Shown in pieces: positions 37,542-50,113 of a stretch of 64,000 nt of DNA; positions within the stretch are counted from its first letter, which is position 1, and each line of letters opens with the position of its first letter. The DNA lies in the NCBI RefSeq assembly GCF_041381155.1, contig NC_091142.1, positions 37,683,604 through 37,747,603 of the forward strand, read 5' to 3'. A program made the position numbers and the translations under genes. A model generated the notes under the pieces. That model did not search any database. It was not told the origin of the DNA and was given only the letters and a program-made list of their open reading frames with translations. The stretch is from Argopecten irradians (Eukaryota; Mollusca; Bivalvia; Pectinida; Pectinidae).

Positions 37542-37853
37542 CAAGGATGATGATGATGATGGTGATGATGATGATGGTGATGATGATGATGATGATGATG
37601 ATGAGGATGATGATGATGATGACAAGGATGATGATGATGACAAGGATGATGATAGTGATGATGATGATAATGATGATATTTCATGTTGTTGATGATGATT
37701 ATGACGATGATGATTATGACGATGATGAATGTTGATAATGATGATGATGATGATGATAATGATGATGATGATAATGATGATGGTGATGATGATGATAATG
37801 GTGATGATGATATTTCATGTTGTTGATGATGATTATGACGATGATGAATGTTG

Positions 37854-37904
<51 letters not shown>

Positions 37905-37972
37905 ATGATGATATTTCATGTTGTTGATGATGATTATGACGATGATGAATGTTGATGCTGCTGATGATGATA

Positions 37973-38041
<69 letters not shown>

Positions 38042-38106
38042 ATGATGATGATGATTAAGATGCGGCAATGATGTGTTTAATGACTATGATGTTGACAGTG
38101 GTGGTA

Positions 38107-38198
<92 letters not shown>

Positions 38199-38213
38199 GA
38201 AGAAGATGGCAAT
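37317..38213. repeat. GAT/ATG trinucleotide microsatellite region with a (CTG)10 tract
   Basis: About 900 bp are dominated by GAT repeats interrupted by AAT, GGT, GAC and AGG variants. There are long pure GAT stretches at about 37980-38040 and 38108-38196 (about 30 uninterrupted copies). A perfect (CTG)10 lies at 37857-37886. A roughly 40-bp phrase, ATATTTCATGTTGTTGATGA with TTATGACGATGATGAATGTTGAT, recurs at about 37676, 37810 and 37912, so segments have been duplicated as blocks. Open frames of poly-Asp, poly-His or poly-Met here are by-products. Confidence 0.95.
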
Positions 38214-38274
38214 GATGATGTAATATCACGTTATTATATGAACATGTCTTTTTGAAAAATAAAAAAAATACACC

Positions 38275-38690
38275 AAAAAATAGGTCTTTAATCCTTTAAG
38301 AAGTTGTCAAGTTCATTCATATTAACAAACGTAGTAGACATTCACGTCAGCATGCCACAGTAGAATAATAGGTCTCTAGGCCTTCTAGAACTTTACAAGA
38401 AGACATTTGCAGATTTTGGATTTTTGGCCCAAGTGACCTTGAATGAAGGTCATTCATATTAACATACTTGGTAGGCAATTTTATCGGCATGCTATAGACA
38501 TAATATTAGGTCTCTAGGCCTTCTAGAACTTTACAAGAAGTCATTTGCAGATTTTGGAATGTTTTGCTCAAGTGACCTTGAATGAAGGTGAAGGTCATTC
38601 ATATTAACATACTTGGTAGTCATTTACATGTATGTCAGCATGCTACAGACCTGATATTAGGTCTCTGGTCCTTTTAGAACTTGAACAGAA
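38275..38690. repeat. About 144-bp tandem repeat, nearly 3 copies
   Basis: GGTCTCTAGGCCTTCTAGAA followed by CTTTACAAGAAG recurs at about 38371 and 38512, with a partial copy at 38660. Between copies are AAGTGACCTTGAATGAAGGT and ATTCATATTAACATACTTGG. The first copy is the most diverged. The family is unnamed here. Confidence 0.85.
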
Positions 38691-39736
38691 GATTTTTAAT
38701 GACTTTTTTTCCGAAAAATTGCACTTTTGAACCTTGGGCCTTTTTTCCGACCAGAAGTTGACGTTTTACAGAAAAGTGTTGCGGTAGTTATTTCCTCCAT
38801 TTTCTATTCTACATAACATATCCAAAACAAAAACAAAAAACCGGTAACGAGATATTGACATGAGTTTAAAACCGAAAGTGAGGTCATAGTGGCCATATTG
38901 GATTTTGGTCCAACATAAAAATGCTGCTGTGACACCTTCAACTCATAACCTACAATATGGTGACATGTTCACTGGCGTATCTCTTACCATTTCGGAGATA
39001 CTTTGTAACAATCTTCTGCACAGAAGAACTATAAATACAATAGGTCTTTTCACCTGTAAGTGAAAAACCCTATCTCAATCCATAACATGATTGTGACGTT
39101 CAATTAGAACTTGTAAAAACCAAGTCATTTAATAGATATGTGAAAAAATAGTTTTGGAATGTCTACAGAAAAATATTTTTTATTTAAAACTGCGTTTTTG
39201 CATTAGCCAGATTTATGTCATTCGTGAAAGTAGTTAGTTTTACTCATGAATGTCCCTTACAAAAATAGAATACATCTAGATAACCTCATCACTTTCTCTA
39301 TCCAGTGTACAGTGTATGTCATATAACTTGAGTCAGCTCTGTAACGTAGGTTGGGTTGAGTAATTGTCATTCACTCTGATTATCAGTCTCACTTTAAGTA
39401 GTTACTTCCCCTAGACCAAAATCTATCTCTTCATGTGGGACAGTTGTGCGTTTATGCAAAACACAAAATACTTTCATCAAATAAAAAAAAAATGTTCATT
39501 CTGTGTCATTTTCTGTTGTATATCATTAAGTTCAAACTCCATGGCAAATTGTATTTTTGTCTCCAACAAGGTTTGTGAGATTTTCCAGAGAATGTGCGTC
39601 GATCAGGTTCTCAAAGTTAAACTTAATTAATATGTTTATGATTAACTCATTGATTTCAATGAGACATGTACAATGGATAAGCACGTATTGTTTTCAACAG
39701 TTTCTTGTCGAATTTCTCTTTCATAAGTTAATACCA
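38691..39736. other. No supported gene
   Basis: Contains GC-richer phrases around 38740-38960 (TTTTCCGACCAGAAGTTGAC, GTGAGGTCATAGTGGCCATA) that look like a decayed dispersed repeat. Open frames at 39433-39630 and 39557-39817 are unrecognised. Confidence 0.4.
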
Positions 39737-40033
39737 TTAATTCTTAAGATCTTTTTCACCCTTGCGACTTTTAAGGTAACCCTTGAGAATGGCATCGTTC
39801 CCCTCTTTATATATTGACAAGCATATAACATTTGTCGTGGTTGAAATCCTGCTGATGACGTAATTGTGGGTTCCGATGAGATGATGGAAGACGATTATGT
39901 TGTCGTTGCCCGTCCGGGATGGGGAGGTGGGGTGTAATCCCTTCCCGTCTTGTTCAGTGTTAGGTATCCCCATGTTGTTCCGTACTGTGTGACGTCCTTG
40001 TGACTCCTCCTCATACTCGATTACTGTCATTTG
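39737..40033 (-). CDS. Candidate coding exon of an unrecognised protein
   Basis: On the minus strand a 97-codon frame begins MTVIEYEEESQGRHTVRNN and continues GIPNTEQDGKGLHPTSPSRT and GNDNIIVFHHLIGTHNYVIS. The first 60-70 codons have balanced, GC-richer codon use unlike the surrounding AT-rich sequence, and read like a hydrophilic protein tail. Just before the ATG is CTTATACACCAG, a possible acceptor, so this could be a last exon ending in a stop at 39737. I do not recognise the family, and no partner exon was found. Confidence 0.35.
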   Translation of the reverse strand, partial: QMTVIEYEEESQGRHTVRNNMGIPNTEQDGKGLHPTSPSRTGNDNIIVFHHLIGTHNYVISRISTTTNVICLSIYKEGNDAILKGYLKSRKGEKDLKN

Positions 40034-40804
40034 CTGGTGTATAAGTGAGATGGAGCCTCGATAATTCGTACATTTTTACACTCCTTGGTGTACATTTGCT
40101 GCCTGATCATCATTTGTCTGGTTATGGTGGCACTGTACATGTCATTCTAATTATCAAAACGTCACACAAGAAGCTCTCAGTGGTAGTGTAACACAAATGA
40201 TTACATCTACAACATTTCTTTACGTTTTTCATTTTCTTGGCTTAAAAGGAGTCATACTTTTTAGGTTTTTCCCACAGTGTCGTTTTGTTCGTTAATACTT
40301 TTTCTTAAAGTAACATGTGCCATAAATGATCCAAACTTTGGACATCCTCTTTTTTTCGGCAACCTATTGCAACCCCTAAGGTTTGAAGAATACAGTTGTA
40401 AAAATCCTTCAAATGGACAGACAAACATGCATGATGCCTTATAAACGTTAGTTACCACACAAAATTCATTCACTATAAAATTCTTGTTTTTAATGTCATA
40501 TGTATGTTTAGATGAATATATATATCGTATATGAAACTTTGTAACTACTAATAAGACTGTGACATGTGAAATGAAATTGTAGACTACAACTTCGCTTTAT
40601 GCTCTGCCCGTAGGTACTCATTTCACTGCACTGTAGATATGATTATAAATATATTAGGAATACCACAAAAATCATTTTCAGCTCTTATTTTTATTTTTTA
40701 AATTTAATCTTATGCATTGCAAGTATTGTAATTATCAAAATATAGGTAACTTTTGGTGGTGAATAACATATCAAATGTACTCCTTGATTCGTCAGTATAA
40801 ACAA
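40034..40804. other. No supported gene
   Basis: AT-rich DNA. A 70-codon minus-strand frame at 40261-40473 is unrecognised. Confidence 0.45.
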
Positions 40805-41822
40805 GAGGCCCAAGGGCCTTAACGGTCATCTGACTACCTTGTCAATAATCATATAGAAAATTATTAGGTCATGATAGCCATCTTCGATTTGGGATCAATC
40901 AGAGATGTAACAACACTTTGTCTGGACCATGTCAGGATCATTTCATGCATGTTTCAGCAATACAAAGTACCGATAAAACTTGAGAAGAAGTTCAAAATGT
41001 GTTTTCAAGATGGCGGCTGTGGCAGCCATCTTGGATTTCGGATCGACCCGAACAATAACAATACATTGTCGGGACTTTGTCAGGATCATTTTATGCAAGT
41101 TTCAGCCAAATCGCACCAGTAGCACTTGAGAAGAAGTTCAAAATGAGTTTTCAAGATGACGGCTGTGGCGGCCATCTTGCATTTCAGATCGACTCAAAAA
41201 ATAACAACACTTTGTGGGGATCATGTCCGGATTTTTTCATGCAAGTTTCAGCCAAATCGCACCAGTAAAACTTGAGAAGAAGTTAAATATGTATTTTCAA
41301 GATGGCGGCTGTGGCGGCCATTTTGGATTTCGGATCTACCCAAAAAATAACAACACTTTGTTGAAACCATGTCAGGATCATTTCATGCAAGTTTCAGCCA
41401 AGTCGCACCGGTAGAACCTGAGAAGACGTTAAAAATGTGTTTTCAAGATGGCGGCTGTGGCGGCTATCTTGGATTTTGAATCGACCCGAAAAATAGCAAC
41501 AATTTGTGGGGACCCTGTCAGGATCTTTTCATGAAAGTTTCAGCCAAATCGCACCGGTAGAGCTTGAGAAGAAGTTCAAAATGTATTTTCAAGATGGCGG
41601 CAGTTGGAGCAATCTTTGATTTCGGATCGACCCGAAAAATAACAATACATTGTCGGGACTATGTCAGGATCATTTCATGCAAGTTTCAGCCAAAATACCA
41701 CCGGTAGAACTTGAGAAGAAGCTCAAAATGTGTTTTCAAGATGGCGGCAGTGGGGGCGGACGACGACGGACAAAACATGACGACAACAGGTCATCTTGAC
41801 CCTTCGGGTCAGATGACCTTAA
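40801..41822 (+). mobile_element. Non-autonomous Helitron-like (Helentron/pearl-type) element with about 146-bp central repeats
   Basis: The left end reads ACAAGAGGCCCAAGGGCCTT then AACGGTCATCTGAC. The right end is a strong hairpin, GGTCATCTTGACCC-TTC-GGGTCAGATGACC, followed by TTAAAA. GGTCATCTGAC near the left end is inverted as GTCAGATGACC at the right, a subterminal inverted repeat. Between them TTTTCAAGATGGCGGC recurs at about 41002, 41149, 41295, 41440, 41586 and 41733, a period of 145-147 bp. Just before the right end is GACGACGACGGAC. Tandem cores of this size, a short GACGG-type microsatellite and a terminal hairpin are known for bivalve pearl elements. The short open frames across the repeats have no function I can support. 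Confidence 0.6.
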
Positions 41823-42310
41823 AACGCGGATAAATGTTTTCTATTTCCTTCTTGTTTTCAGTCTCCTGGCATAATATTCCCTCATGGCCTCTGTGATCCT
41901 GTCTAGCTTTAAAAGGATTTTCCATCTACGGATGGAAATCCCTATTGTTATTGTTTTTTTTCTTATTTCCACTAATCTTGTTAGTAGGATATCTCACAAA
42001 CGGAATAAGGTGCGACGCTTAACTTTGGACACGTTTTAAACGTACTTGAAGCGCGTGTTTATCTCATTATATGTTATCAGAGATTATGTCAATATCTAGA
42101 GTTCGTAACAGGGTCAAACAAAGGTCAAAAACGAAATTTACCACAGAAAAAAAAATGAAAGTTGGATATAAAAGGACATGCTTTTAGAAATACATAATAA
42201 CAGGTTTCAAGGTCATTAGATCCTAAATGGCGGAGATATAGCCGTTTGAAAAATGACAATTTTGTCGTTTTCCCGCCAAAAATATACAAGGTTTCAGCGC
42301 CTTTAATACT
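41823..42310. other. No supported gene
   Basis: AT-rich DNA with a short AAAGGATTTTCCATCTACGG inverted phrase near 41920. No exon or clear repeat. Confidence 0.4.
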
Positions 42311-42946
42311 TAATAAGTGGTCAATTTGGCTATTTTCATATAAACGACTTCTTTTCTGAAACTAAGCATGGGATAGCACTCATAAAGCAATGGTAGCATT
42401 GTTGGTCAGAAAAGTTAAAAAGTTGAAACATTTGGCTGGAAATTTAATGTCTATTATATAAATCACTCTCCATCTCTTTTGTTATATCAATTGTATATTT
42501 TACATGATGTAATTTGTACTTATGGACCGTAAGGTCCACGGACTAAAATGAATTGAATAAAAATTGGTAGTTTTATGGAAGAGTCTATAGCCTTACCTGT
42601 AATTATCTCGTATTGTTCTATCTTTCACACCTAGTCTCACTTGGCCAACTACCTGTATACCTCAAAATCCAGAATGTTGGCTAAGTAAGAAGACACCCAT
42701 TGTTATAGGGCGGGGATTCAAAATTTTGTAAATAATTGGGCTGACCCCCGGGGCCTGAAGGGCGGGGCCAAAAGAGCCAATTTGGCTATTTTCAAATAAA
42801 CGACTTCTTCTCTTAAACAAAGAATGGGATAACACTCATTCATAATGCAACGGTAACATCCTTATATGGTAGGGATTTAAAATTGTAAAAATCTTCCCCT
42901 GGCTGTTAAAAGGTAAGCGATGCAGGCCCTCTGGTCCTCTTGTTTC
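42311..42946 (-). mobile_element. Likely second Helentron-like or related dispersed repeat, minus orientation
   Basis: Reading the minus strand from 42946, the sequence starts ACAAGAGGACCAGAGGGCCT then GCATCGCTTACC, closely resembling the left end at 40801 and a common bivalve repeat start. Further in is GCCCCGCCCTTCAGGCCCCG. A module with CCAATTTGGCTATTTTCA and AAACGACTTCTTYTCT occurs twice, at about 42320-42400 and 42777-42850. The other end is not defined; a small hairpin GGACCGTAAGGTCC lies at about 42526. Confidence 0.45.
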
Positions 42947-43084
42947 AAATTATCAGTTGTAGATACATAATAGCCTAAATCCATAACATGATTTTCGTTT
43001 GCCAATACAGAATAATAAAACAAACACCCACAAATGAAAACACAAGCTTTCAGTTTCATAATTTTCCATTGTTTCGTGCCTACG

Positions 43085-44055
43085 TGTAAATGTTTGGGTT
43101 TTTTTTATTTGTAAAAATTGCACTCAATATTTTCTATCGCAAATTTCATTTTCCGGAAATTTGATAGTATGCCTTTTTATATTAGTTTGTCCACACATGC
43201 TCTGTTGTAACTTCCGGAAACAAGAAGATGGCCATGTGCACTATAGAAGTGAAACACAACGAATTATACTTAAATAATAGCTGCTGGTTGTAAGGGAATA
43301 AGGTACATATGTGTATTTTATTTTGAGATATTATGATGTAATGTTTACGCATCTAAAGAACCTGTATGTTCCTCAGTATCTATCATATTTGATTATGTTA
43401 TTGTTGAAGGGATTGACGTTCGTTCCCGCGCATATAACATGTGTGTATAAGAGTTACGTCCCCTCCTCCATAGATAGTTTATAATAACGTTTCAACATTC
43501 TAGCTAAGGTTATGATATTTCTCTGCATAGATTTCATTTGATGTTAACTGATGTAACTAAAATATGTTTAGTATTTCACATATGCATGGATTTGTTGAGA
43601 TAGTGTTAATTCTGGCCATTTATAAGATCATGTAGTATAATAATTTTCTCGATTTCAACTGTTTCTCGGAACTACTTCCGGTTTTACTTTACTTCTTGGA
43701 ATTGTCAATGTTTATGTTTACATATTTCACAATATTCATGCTAGCCTTGTATTACAAATTTAACATTATGTGTAACAAATTTAACGCTTCTCTCAGTTAT
43801 TACACTTTTGAGGTTTGTAATTATATAGAAGTATTCTAAAATTGTATATGTACTTATTAACGGAGTATATTAAAGTTACTTAGTAATCGGTATCAAATAT
43901 ATGTACATGTACTTTGCTAATAACGTAGTTTAAATATAGTTATTTGTATTTTCAGTTTCTACGTTATATGGAGTTATCGAAAAAGGGAAACGCAATAAAC
44001 AGAATTCCATATATCAGTTCTTGAACTTTATTTATACACAACCAAGCCAGCTACA
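43085..44055 (+). repeat. Left LTR of the BEL/Pao element
   Basis: 971 bp, nearly identical to 50281-51252. It begins with TG and ends with CA, as is usual for LTRs. It should hold the element's own promoter and polyadenylation signal, but I did not pin these down. Confidence 0.95.
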
Positions 44056-44089
44056 GTAGAAACTTAACCCATTAACGAAAACATCATCA

Positions 44090-46170
44090 TCATGGATAAA
44101 GATAAGGGATCTTCAGATACAGATGAAAGAAACGACCATGGTGACACAACAACGAAGGACGAAACTGAGGTTAAGGGTACTACAACAAACTCAAGTGGGA
44201 CATCTGAGTCGACAAACAGCATACAAACAGAGATCAGAACATCGGAAAGAAATCGCAAACTAACAGAAAAAATGGCAGCATATCAGGAGACAGAACTTGA
44301 GAAACGCTTGGCCAAGCTCCGATCTACATATGGAAAATGGCAAATTCATGCTAAAGAGATAAGAACAAACTTAAAAGCAGAATGTTCTGAAAATGACTTA
44401 GGCCAAATGATTGATAAAATTAAGGCTCTTGAGGCAAGTGTATTAAAGAACTTTAATATTGTAAAGGACATTTCAACCCCAGCTCAGGACATTGTGCGCA
44501 GAATCGATGCATGTGTTGCCGTAAGTGCTGACTTACTCAAAATACTAAATGAAAGACTTAGCGACATAGACACATTTGATAACGTGTTCGAGGCACGACG
44601 CCTCTCAGACCTCCGAAGGCACGCTAAATCTGTATTCGGTGAATCAGAGTCATCCAGTAGTGTAAGCTCATCTACCTCTTCAAGATCCAGACTGTCTGTG
44701 AAAATGGCAGAGGCCGCTGCAGATTTAGAAGCCTTAAGGGCAGCAGAACAATTTAATCCTATTGAGGAAAGGCTGCAGACCGACCTCAAACACTTAGAAT
44801 CAAAAGGAGGATTGAGTTCGCTGAAGCGCGTCTGAAGGCATATACCAAGGCAATAAAGGAGGAACCAGAAATACCAGTCTCTGAGGCACCTATTAATTCA
44901 TATTCCTCTTTGTGCACGAAACCAGTTATCTCATCACCACCGTCAACGCCTTTCCTATATACCTCACCATTTTCTGCAACCCTTGAACCAACTATCAACA
45001 CGGAAGTATCAGGAAATGCACCACTCACTGCTGGACCATATCGTTCTTCGCACCGTCCATCTACCTACCCGTATACCAGCATGTTCTCAACTCGAAGCTC
45101 TGTGCCTGTTACATGTACTTCTACTACCACAGTGTCTGATACTAGGTTGTCACCAAACGCTCAAACATTCCAACCTAACATTACAAACATGCTACCTCAA
45201 TCTAACAACGATGCTAAATTTTTGGCAGACACACTGGCAAACACTGTTGGCCTTGGTCGACTTCCTATACCCGAGCCAAGTATCTTTACGGGAGACCCCA
45301 TAGAATATATGGAATGGAAAAACGCCTTTGAAATGTTAATAGATCGCAAAGGGATTCCCCCTCAAGAGAAAATATTTTACTTGAAAAAGTATGTAAGTGG
45401 TCCAGCCAGACAAGCCCTTGAAGGATTCCTATATAGTGGCAGTGAGGCAGCATTTGTGAATGCACGTAAGGTGTTGGATGAACGGTATGGAAACACGTTT
45501 GTTTTACAACAAGCATTCCGCAAAAAACTTGAGAATTGGCCAAAAATCTCTAATAGAGATCCCAAAGCTCTACGGAACTTTGCAGACTTCCTACAAGGCT
45601 GCAAAGAAGCCATGATGCACATTCCTAGTTTGAGTATCCTTAACGACTGTTCTGAAAATCAAAAACTACTAGGTAAGCTCCCCGAGTGGGCTTCTGTGAG
45701 ATGGAATAGAGTTGTGACAGAAGGGCTAGATTCATCAAACAACTACCCATCATTTAGCCAGTTTGTGGAATTTGTTGCTCGAGAAGCCAAGGTCGCGTGC
45801 AACCCAATATCTTCCATACATGCCCTCAACAACACTACAGAAACAGAACGCAAACGTTCGAAGGAACAGAAGATACGAGTCCTAGCTTCAACTGCCTCTT
45901 CAAAATCACAAACTGACAAAGATAAGAATTCGAAGGTTTGTGTGTATTTTGAAAAGGACGGCCATTATGTGGTACGATGTGATAAGTTTTTAGCTCTTTC
46001 GCTAAAGGACAAACGGTCATTCATCCGCGAAAAGAATCTGTGTTTCGGATGTCTGCGAAGGGGTCATCGGAATAAAGACTGTCAAAGGAAACATGTATGC
46101 GGCACATGCAAGCTGAAACATCCTACGTGTCTCCACGAAGACCGCCAGCTGGGAACACCATGTTCAAACC
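44090..46170 (+). mobile_element. gag region of the BEL/Pao element
   Basis: The first part is charged and Ser/Thr-rich with probable coiled-coil stretches. It is followed by a region with FTGDPIEYMEWKNAFEML and KIFYLKKYVSGPARQALEGF, which matches the capsid-like domain (DUF1759 type) of BEL/Pao and related elements. A Cys/His cluster, CFGCLRRGHRNKDC and then CGTCKLKHPTCLH, forms zinc-knuckle-like motifs typical of nucleocapsid. In active relatives these proteins package the element RNA into particles. Confidence 0.85.
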
Positions 46171-46199
46171 CTATAGCTGATAACAACGTAAACACAGCA

Positions 46200-49100
46200 A
46201 GTTCCTTACGCGTAAGCCACCAAAATGGCAAGGGAACTTCAATGATTGTACCAGTTTGGGTGTCCTCTAAGGAAGAAGCATCAAGAGAAGTATTGACTTA
46301 CGCACTGCTTGATACACAAAGCGATACAACTTTCATCCTAGACGACACTGCTTCTGCATTACAGCTAACAGTAAAACCAGTTAAACTTGGCTTATCAACC
46401 ATAACATCGCAGCATACTGTCATAGACAGTTCAAGGGTCAACGGTCTTCAGGTCAGAGGCTTTAATTCACCCGCCAAGGATACAGTACCCATCAATCTGG
46501 CTTACACGAGAAACTTCATTCCGGCTGACTACTCACACATACCTAAGAAGAACACAGTTGACGATTGGCCACATCTTCAACCAATAAGAGATGAAATACC
46601 ACCTCTACAGTCTTGTGAGATTGGGTTAATCATGCCCACAGGCACTTGCCCCAAGGAAAACCTTAATAGGTGAAACCAATGAACCATATACTATTGAAAC
46701 TATTCTCGGTTGGAGTATTGTTGGTTATGTGAACCCAAAGGCCACCCTAGCGAACCAATCGTTGGATAGTGGAACAAGTTGTCGTACTTCTATTAAGGAA
46801 TTACCATCCTGTACGCCGCAACAATTGATTAAGGTATTTGAAACGGATTTTGCAGATGACAAAGAAGTCGGAGAAAGGTTTTCGCAGGAAGACACACAGT
46901 TCTTAAACTTGATGGAGCACATCAAACAACGTGAGGACAAACAATTGGAAATGCCCCTTCCTTTCAAGAAACGTCCTGTCTTGCCAGATAATAAACCTCT
47001 TGCAGAGGTGAGGTTAAACCACCTGAAGAACAAATTCAAGAAGGATCCTAAATACTTTGCACATTACCAGAAATTTATGAAGGAAATACTAGAACGGGGA
47101 GATGCTGAAGTAGTTGACAGTGACATCAAGTCTCGAGAAGATGATGGAAACATTTGGTACATTCCACATCATAGTGTTTATCACCCCAAGAAACCTAACA
47201 AGCTTCGCGTAGTGTTTGATTGTTCTGCGAGATATGGAGACTGCTCACTAAACGACCATCTGCTCACGGGCCCAGATCTAACGAACGCACTTGCTGGAGT
47301 TCTGTGCAGGTTCAGAAAGTCTCCCATAGGCATCATGTGTGACATTGAGAAGACGTTTCATCAGTTCATCGTAGATGTTAAGGACCGTGACTTCCTACGG
47401 TTCTTGTGGTGGGAGTCTGGTAATATTGATTGCAAACCACAAGAGTATCGTATGCGAGTTCACCTCTTTGGTGCTGCCTCCTCCCCCGGATGGTCTAAAA
47501 CACCTAGCCAAGACACAAGAGTCTGAGCTACCAATTGCTTCCTCCTTTATACAACGTAACTTCTACGTTGAGGATGGTCTGACGAGCGTTGAAACAGAAG
47601 ATGAAGCTATACAGCTAGTAAACGATGCACAAGATCTTTGTGCAAATGGAGGGTTAAGACTTCACAAGTTCTTGTCGAACAATAAACGTGTGGTGCAAGC
47701 GGTACCAGTTTCCGAAAGAGCCGTTGGTGTTAGCCTAGATTTGACCTTAGATCCACTACCTGTCGAGCGCGCTCTTGGAGTCCAATGGTGTGTGGAATGT
47801 GATACATTCAAGTTTCAGATATCTGTTAGGAATGAGGTTCCAACACGACGAACCATGCTATCGATTGTGGCATCTGTATTCGATCCCCTTGGATTCTTGT
47901 CGCCATTCACTCTTCGAGGAAAGCAAATTCTCCAGGAAATGTGCCGTAATGGCGTAGGATGGGATGATCCACTCCCTAACTGTTCACAGCCTCAATGGGA
48001 AGCATGGATCAAGGACATTCAAAATCTAAGTCAAGTGAACATTCCCAGATGCCTTAAGCCCTCTTGGTTTGGAATACCTACAGTTGTTGAGTTACATCAC
48101 TTCTCAGACGCCAGTAGCATCGGATATGGACAATGCTCATATGTTCGTCTTGTCAACAACACTGAAGTTCACTGCGCTCTTGTAGCCTCCAAGGCTAGAG
48201 TTACTCCTGTCAAGGTAGTAACAATACCAAGACTAGAATTGACAGCTGCCGTACTCTCAGTCAAAATGAGTATCTTTCTCAAAAATGAACTAGATCTATA
48301 TGTAAACAATGAATACTTTTGGACTGATTCTCGAGTGGTATTAGGTTACATTAACAATGAAGCAAGGCGATTCCAGGTCTTCGTAGCAAATCGAGTGCAA
48401 ATGATCAGGGATGCTACGGAGCCTCAACAGTGGCGCTATATAGACACGAAGGACAACCCAGCTGATCATGCATCAAGGTGTCTTACCGCCTCTGAGATTG
48501 TAAACTCAACATGGCTCACTGGACCACCTTTCTTGTGGCAACCCAACATTCAATCGGATGAGATTGATACAAGTTTACAACCAGGAGACCCTGAGGTCAG
48601 GCAAGCAAAGGTACTTCATTCTGTAACAACCCCTGCATTAGACATCATTGACTGTCTTGAAAGATTTTCCAGCTGGAAAACTACGGTATCTGTAGTAGCA
48701 AGATTACAGAGATTATCAAACGGAATCAAGGGAACCCATCATACTTCTGTAGAAGAAAGAGAAAACGCCGAACGAACAATTGTAAGGCTTGTTCAAGGTC
48801 AAGCATTCAAGGAATCAATGAATGCCCTGAAGGCATCAGAGACACTCCCAAGAACAAGTCGTCTTTACCCCCTTGATCCGTTTCTCCAGGATGGTGTCAT
48901 TCGAGTCGGAGGACGTCTGAGAAATGCAGAATGTACTATGTGCTATAAGCACCCGATGATTCTACCAAAGAACAGCCATGTAACGCGACTGATTCTTGCG
49001 CATGTTCATCAAGAAACAAAACATCAAGGACGCGGCATAACTCTCAACAAACTACGTTCATGCGGATTTTGGATTGTAGATGGGAGCAAAACGGTTGCCA

Positions 49101-50113
49101 AGTTCATACGTCACTGTGTTATTTGCAGGAAGTTAAGACGCCCAACAGAATGTTAGAAGATGGCTGATCTCCCCAAGGATCGCGTAGAACCATCAACCCC
49201 CTTCACATACTGTGGAATGGACTGTTTCGGCCCATTTGTCGTCAAAATGGGACGCAAGGAAATCAAACGATATGGTCTTTTATTAACCTGCATGTGTTCT
49301 CGCGCCATTCATATTGAAATGCTTGATGACATGCCAACGGATGCTTTCATCAACGCTCTGCGTTGTTTCATTGCTATTCGAGGATCCGTTAGGCAGATAC
49401 GCTCGGACCAGGGTACAAATTTCATCGGTGCCAAGAACGAGTTTGAAAGGGAGGCCAAGGTAAACAAGTTATCATCATTTTTAGTCGAGAGGCAATGTGA
49501 CTTCGTCTTAAACCCACCAAGCGCTAGTCATACTGGTGGTGTTTGGGAACGGCAGATTAGAACAGTCAGGAGCATCTTGAATTCTGTCCTGTCATTGTGT
49601 CCAGGAAGGCTCGATGACGCATCTCTCCGTACTGTGTTTTACGAAGTCATGTCCATCGTGAACAGTTGTCCTCTGACTGTGAGTGAAATTGACAATCCAG
49701 AAGCCTTGGAACCACTCACGCCCAACCACATCTTGACTGCCAAATCATCAATACCTCAACCACCACCAGGGGACTTCTTGAAGGAAGATCTTTATCTTCG
49801 TAAGCGTTGGCGACGCGTACAATATCTGCTGGAGCATTTTTGGGGACGTTGGAGGAAGGAATATCTTGCACAAATCTCTCTAAGACAAAAGTGGCATGAA
49901 CCGCGTCGGAACATTTGTGGTGGAGACATAGTGCTTGTGAAGGATGTTGACCTGCCTCGTAATCAATGGCCACTCGCAAAGGTCATTGAAGCATATCCAG
50001 ATGATGACGGACTTGTGCGAAGAGTCAAGGTATCAATGGGACTTCGAAATACCACATCACCTTCAGTCCTTGAACGCAGCATACACAAATTGGTGTTACT
50101 TGTCGAGAATTAA
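46200..50113 (+). mobile_element. pol region of the BEL/Pao element (protease, RT, RNase H, integrase)
   Basis: Approximate parts are as follows. Aspartic protease at 46.2-46.6 kb (YALLDTQSDTTFIL, DUF1758-like). Reverse transcriptase at 47.0-47.7 kb (KLRVVFDCSARYGDCSLND, FHQFIVDVKDRDFLRFLWW). RNase H and Pao connection domain at 47.8-48.5 kb (VASVFDPLGFLSPFTLRGKQ, HHFSDASSIGYGQCSYVR, FWTDSRVVLGYI). Integrase at 48.9-49.9 kb, with an H2C2 finger, a DDE core (CGMDCFGPFVVKMGRKE, IRSDQGTNFIGAKNEF, SHTGGVWERQIRTVRSIL) and a C-terminal DUF5641-like domain (LEHFWGRWRKEYLAQ). These are the standard activities for reverse transcription and integration in the family. Confidence 0.9.

Noticed and set aside
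37415-38255. Poly-His, poly-Asp and poly-Met frames
   Set aside because: They are translations of the GAT/ATG microsatellite on both strands, without start context or flanking coding sequence.
40871-41414. Overlapping 63-83 codon frames with a repeated GGCGGHLGFRID-type phrase
   Set aside because: They are by-products of the 146-bp core repeat of the Helentron-like element, and the frame changes from copy to copy.
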